Source: Bdellovibrionales bacterium
GTDB taxonomy: Bacteria > Bdellovibrionota > Bdellovibrionia > Bdellovibrionales > UBA1609
Direction: 5' to 3'
Length of the DNA: 8,059 nucleotides
Assembly: GCA_027451425.1 (NCBI GenBank)
Contig: DAIDJH010000075.1
Coordinates: 1 to 8,059, forward strand
Below the pieces are notes generated by a model. The model saw only the letters and a program-made list of their open reading frames with translations. It had not been told where the DNA came from and ran no database searches. The translations under genes and the position numbers were made by a program. Below, in pieces: positions 6,089 to 8,059 of the stretch. The first letter of the stretch is position 1; every line of letters starts with the position of its first letter.

Positions 6089-7143
6089 ATTTGTTTTCGT
6101 CCGTGCCCTTTGACTTTTTTATTGCTGTCGACAAGCGGTGTTACGTAAACGAGGTCGCTTGGTGATATCTCAAGAATGTGGCGCGTTTTATCGGGCACCA
6201 CAAGTTGATCGCCGTCTATGAGGTAGGCGGTTGGAACTGCAATAAACTGTCCATCTCTACATACGGAGACCATTGCCTTTTGTTCAAACGACGCATTCGT
6301 TTGCGTCGATACCTTAAGAAATCTTGCGCTTTTTATGGGCGTTACATTTTTGGCTTTTACTTTGAGGTGCGGCCCCCCATCAAACGGATCGACCTCATTC
6401 ATGTATGTAAATCCGATTGATTCTAGGAGGTGAAGGGCGGCTTGCGTTTCTTGTGAAACACGGCCGAGCACCAGTCGCGCCTTTGCGTCCAGAAGACAAA
6501 GATAAATATCTTCTTCTGGGAAAAGACTGCGAATAAATTCTTTGTTTTTTTGACTGAGCAAGTCGGCCTCTTGATAGGGCATACCCGTAAATCTTCGGCC
6601 GAGGGCTTCCCAAAACTCGCTGCGCCCCTCCTCAGTGAGCGGAGGTGCCATTTGCGCATAAAGATCTTCTTCAAAGCGCTCAGGGTACATACCAATGTAG
6701 TTGAATCTTGACAGACTCGCGAGTTTACCGATTTTTTCGGGACGGCTTCTATAGGCACGGTCGACGACCAAACCACCTATTTCCGTTGGCCCATTTTCGC
6801 ATATTTTTAAACGCAAAATTTGATGGATAAATCCAACCCCAAGGTCGCGGCTAAATCGTTCCTTTTTTAACACCTCAAAGCTATAGGTTGGTTCGCCGGG
6901 CGTCCCGTGCTTTGCGACAATTTGTGAACTTCCACACACTATTTTTTGATCGCGATCTTCAACAACGAAAACGTACTTGGCTTCTTCGCGTGACAGGTCC
7001 CCGCGAAACGATGCCTCGCTGACCTCTACCTTTTCAGTGATAACGCGCCTATCCGCCGGCAAGTTCAGTAATGAAAATTGCTGCGCCAGAGACAAAAGGC
7101 CGCTCACATCGTCCGCCACAGCGCTTCGAATGACAAAACTCAT
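6085..7143 (-). CDS. astA: Arginine N-succinyltransferase (AST pathway)
   Basis: AstA transfers succinyl from succinyl-CoA to the alpha-amino group of arginine, the committed step of AST catabolism. The 352-residue protein (E. coli about 344) is GNAT-like and matches AstA along its length: MSFVIRSAVADDVSGLLSLA at the start, LNLPADR (27-33), EAKYVFVVED (54-63), the block FWEALGRRFTGMPYQEADLL (177-196), KEFIRSLFPEEDIY (201-214), then IGFTYMNEVDPFDGGPHL (243-260) holding the FDGGP signature. The first half is more diverged; GMYPERFEEDLYAQM (151-165) stands where E. coli has an AEMRG-type segment. The ATG at 7141-7143 overlaps the stop of the M20 gene (ATGA) and has a near-perfect Shine-Dalgarno sequence. 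The direct neighbour astD is the fourth pathway step; astB and astC are absent from this window. AruF/AruG-type subunit specificity cannot be told by eye. Confidence 0.92.
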   Translation of the reverse strand: MSFVIRSAVADDVSGLLSLAQQFSLLNLPADRRVITEKVEVSEASFRGDLSREEAKYVFVVEDRDQKIVCGSSQIVAKHGTPGEPTYSFEVLKKERFSRDLGVGFIHQILRLKICENGPTEIGGLVVDRAYRSRPEKIGKLASLSRFNYIGMYPERFEEDLYAQMAPPLTEEGRSEFWEALGRRFTGMPYQEADLLSQKNKEFIRSLFPEEDIYLCLLDAKARLVLGRVSQETQAALHLLESIGFTYMNEVDPFDGGPHLKVKAKNVTPIKSARFLKVSTQTNASFEQKAMVSVCRDGQFIAVPTAYLIDGDQLVVPDKTRHILEISPSDLVYVTPLVDSNKKVKGHGRKQI

Positions 7144-8059
7144 GTGCCCTCCTGTCGCAAGACGGATTTGTAGAACTCTATAGCCGCCTTCAGTTCACTG
7201 ATTTTTACATGCTCAAGGGGTGCTGGCTCATTATTCGCCTCAATGCCCGGTCCAAAAATCACCGTTTCTATGCCCAACCGATGAAATACATTCGCTTCCG
7301 TACATTGATGAGCTGCCGCCCCCCTCGAATCTAGGCCCAGCGAAGAACATACACCCTTTGCCAGAGTAAAGAAAGGCTCCTCGCTCGCCATAGAAAATGG
7401 CGGCTTATAATCAAGAATATGAAACTGTGCACCTGCCGCGGCGCAATCACTGCGCAGCCTTTCTAACCATTTCTCATAAATTTCTCGGTCTACGGCAGGT
7501 ACGAGACGACAAACTCCAACTATTTTTACTTCTTCATTAAGCAAGCGAATTTGACCAACGTTTAGTGTGGAATAGGGTGGAGAAAAATCCGGGGCATTCA
7601 CGGTTTTAAGTTCTACGGCTAGGCGCTTGATTAGTTCACCCACAGCAATCAATTTTTTTATAACACCATCATGCAGATGATCGACGATTTGAACTTCAAG
7701 TTCTACAAAAGTGGGCTGCGATTCAGCACCGGTGCCGCCATCAATCGAAAGAATCGCAATGCCACTAGGCAAATTCTTTAAATAGTCGATCATTCGAATG
7801 ATCGGATTATCAAGCAGGCAAAAGTCAACGGCCCCACCTTCAGCGCGCCGAGCAAAAACCTTGCTTTGCGAATAACTCCCTTCGGAGATGCTTTGCTCCT
7901 CAATGTATTTTCGCTCAGCAAGCGAAAGGGGCAGGGTAATTTCAACTTTCGCGTAGCCCTGCGCTCGCGTGGCCAATCGAAGTCCTGTTGGCGAACCCAC
8001 GAGTACGGCGCTGGGTTTGATTTTTTTCTGACGAATAAGGCGAATCACTCCCGTACCGC
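7140..8059 (-). CDS. M20-family (ArgE/LysK-like) deacylase/peptidase homologue, 5'-truncated, metal site apparently altered
   Basis: The frame runs off the right edge with no stop, so the GTG at 8046-8048 is internal (GTGVIRLIRQKK) and the N-terminal metal-binding half is missing. The visible part matches M20 zinc amidohydrolases. There is a VLVGSPTGL segment, a dimerisation/lid domain with STLNVGQIRLL and VCRLVPAVDREIYEKWLERL (numbering from that GTG, 160-199), and the closing block CTEANVFHRLGIETVIFGPG (249-268). Family members remove acyl groups from amino acids (ArgE, DapE, LysK) or cut dipeptides. Three usual residues look replaced: Glu of the VGEPT zinc-ligand motif is Ser19, the lid GxAAH histidine is not evident, and the final AHxPxE ligand region reads NNEPAPLEH (272-280). 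Overlap with astA (ATGA) suggests a role on succinylated arginine intermediates, possibly in place of AstE. That is inference, and a non-catalytic role is equally open. Confidence 0.75.
   Translation of the reverse strand, partial: GTGVIRLIRQKKIKPSAVLVGSPTGLRLATRAQGYAKVEITLPLSLAERKYIEEQSISEGSYSQSKVFARRAEGGAVDFCLLDNPIIRMIDYLKNLPSGIAILSIDGGTGAESQPTFVELEVQIVDHLHDGVIKKLIAVGELIKRLAVELKTVNAPDFSPPYSTLNVGQIRLLNEEVKIVGVCRLVPAVDREIYEKWLERLRSDCAAAGAQFHILDYKPPFSMASEEPFFTLAKGVCSSLGLDSRGAAAHQCTEANVFHRLGIETVIFGPGIEANNEPAPLEHVKISELKAAIEFYKSVLRQEGT
7147..7153 (-). promoter_or_regulatory. Shine-Dalgarno sequence of astA
   Basis: On the minus strand AGGAGGG is followed by three bases (CAC) and the ATG start. 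It lies within the final codons of the upstream M20 gene. It is the strongest ribosome binding site in the window and fixes the astA start. Confidence 0.7.

Noticed and set aside
6423..6776. Minus-strand 117-codon frame inside astA in another phase.
   Set aside because: The AstA frame carries the conserved FWEALGRRF and FDGGP blocks over the same bases. The alternative has no coherent domain and no upstream Shine-Dalgarno sequence that stands out.
1..8059. Search by eye for CRISPR repeats, tRNA genes, insertion sequence ends, toxin-antitoxin pairs and phage genes.
   Set aside because: No regularly spaced repeats, cloverleaf-like sequence, transposase motifs or inverted terminal repeats were noticed, and coding sequences fill nearly all the window.

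Overview
The window looks like an ordinary chromosomal segment of a diderm (Gram-negative) bacterium. The signs are a lipoprotein with a lipobox, an MltG-type murein transglycosylase, a PgeF homologue and an arginine succinyltransferase (AST) pathway block. Base composition is close to balanced. The soluble J-domain/HTH_25 protein and AST genes in a non-enterobacterial arrangement suggest Bdellovibrionota or another former deltaproteobacterial lineage, but nothing here fixes the taxon. I see no rRNA, tRNA, mobile element, CRISPR array or long repeat. No gene-free gap exceeds about 50 bases.

The left half (1-3486) is transcribed rightwards. A 5'-truncated gene encodes the end of a DnaJ-type J domain followed by a RodZ-type helix-turn-helix (HTH_25). 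Next come an RluA/RluD-family 23S rRNA pseudouridine synthase and PgeF (YfiH/Cu-oxidase_4, peptidoglycan editing factor). These three genes are joined by two identical 4-base TTGA stop/start overlaps, each using a TTG start. After a 43-base gap there is a small membrane-anchored protein with one degenerate FG-GAP/VCBS-like motif. Then comes a possible promoter and a predicted lipoprotein with no recognisable family.

The right half (8059-3483) is transcribed leftwards as one tight cluster. Its genes are a 5'-truncated M20-family (ArgE/LysK-like) deacylase homologue, astA (arginine N-succinyltransferase), astD (succinylglutamate semialdehyde dehydrogenase) and mltG (endolytic murein transglycosylase). 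The first three are joined by ATGA overlaps, and mltG follows astD by 14 bases with a strong Shine-Dalgarno sequence. AstA and AstD are the first and fourth steps of AST arginine catabolism; astB, astC and astE are not in the window. The two transcription units meet tail to tail with overlapping stop codons, so neither has an intergenic terminator.

The most interesting point is the M20 protein translationally coupled to astA. Its position suggests a deacylase for succinylated intermediates, perhaps in place of AstE. However, residues that normally bind zinc in M20 enzymes appear to be substituted, so it may be a divergent or non-catalytic relative. The second is the J-domain/HTH_25 fusion with no membrane segment, a RodZ-like DNA- or protein-binding module separated from the usual RodZ layout. 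I did not find convincing evidence of a wholly new system such as defence or mobile-element machinery.
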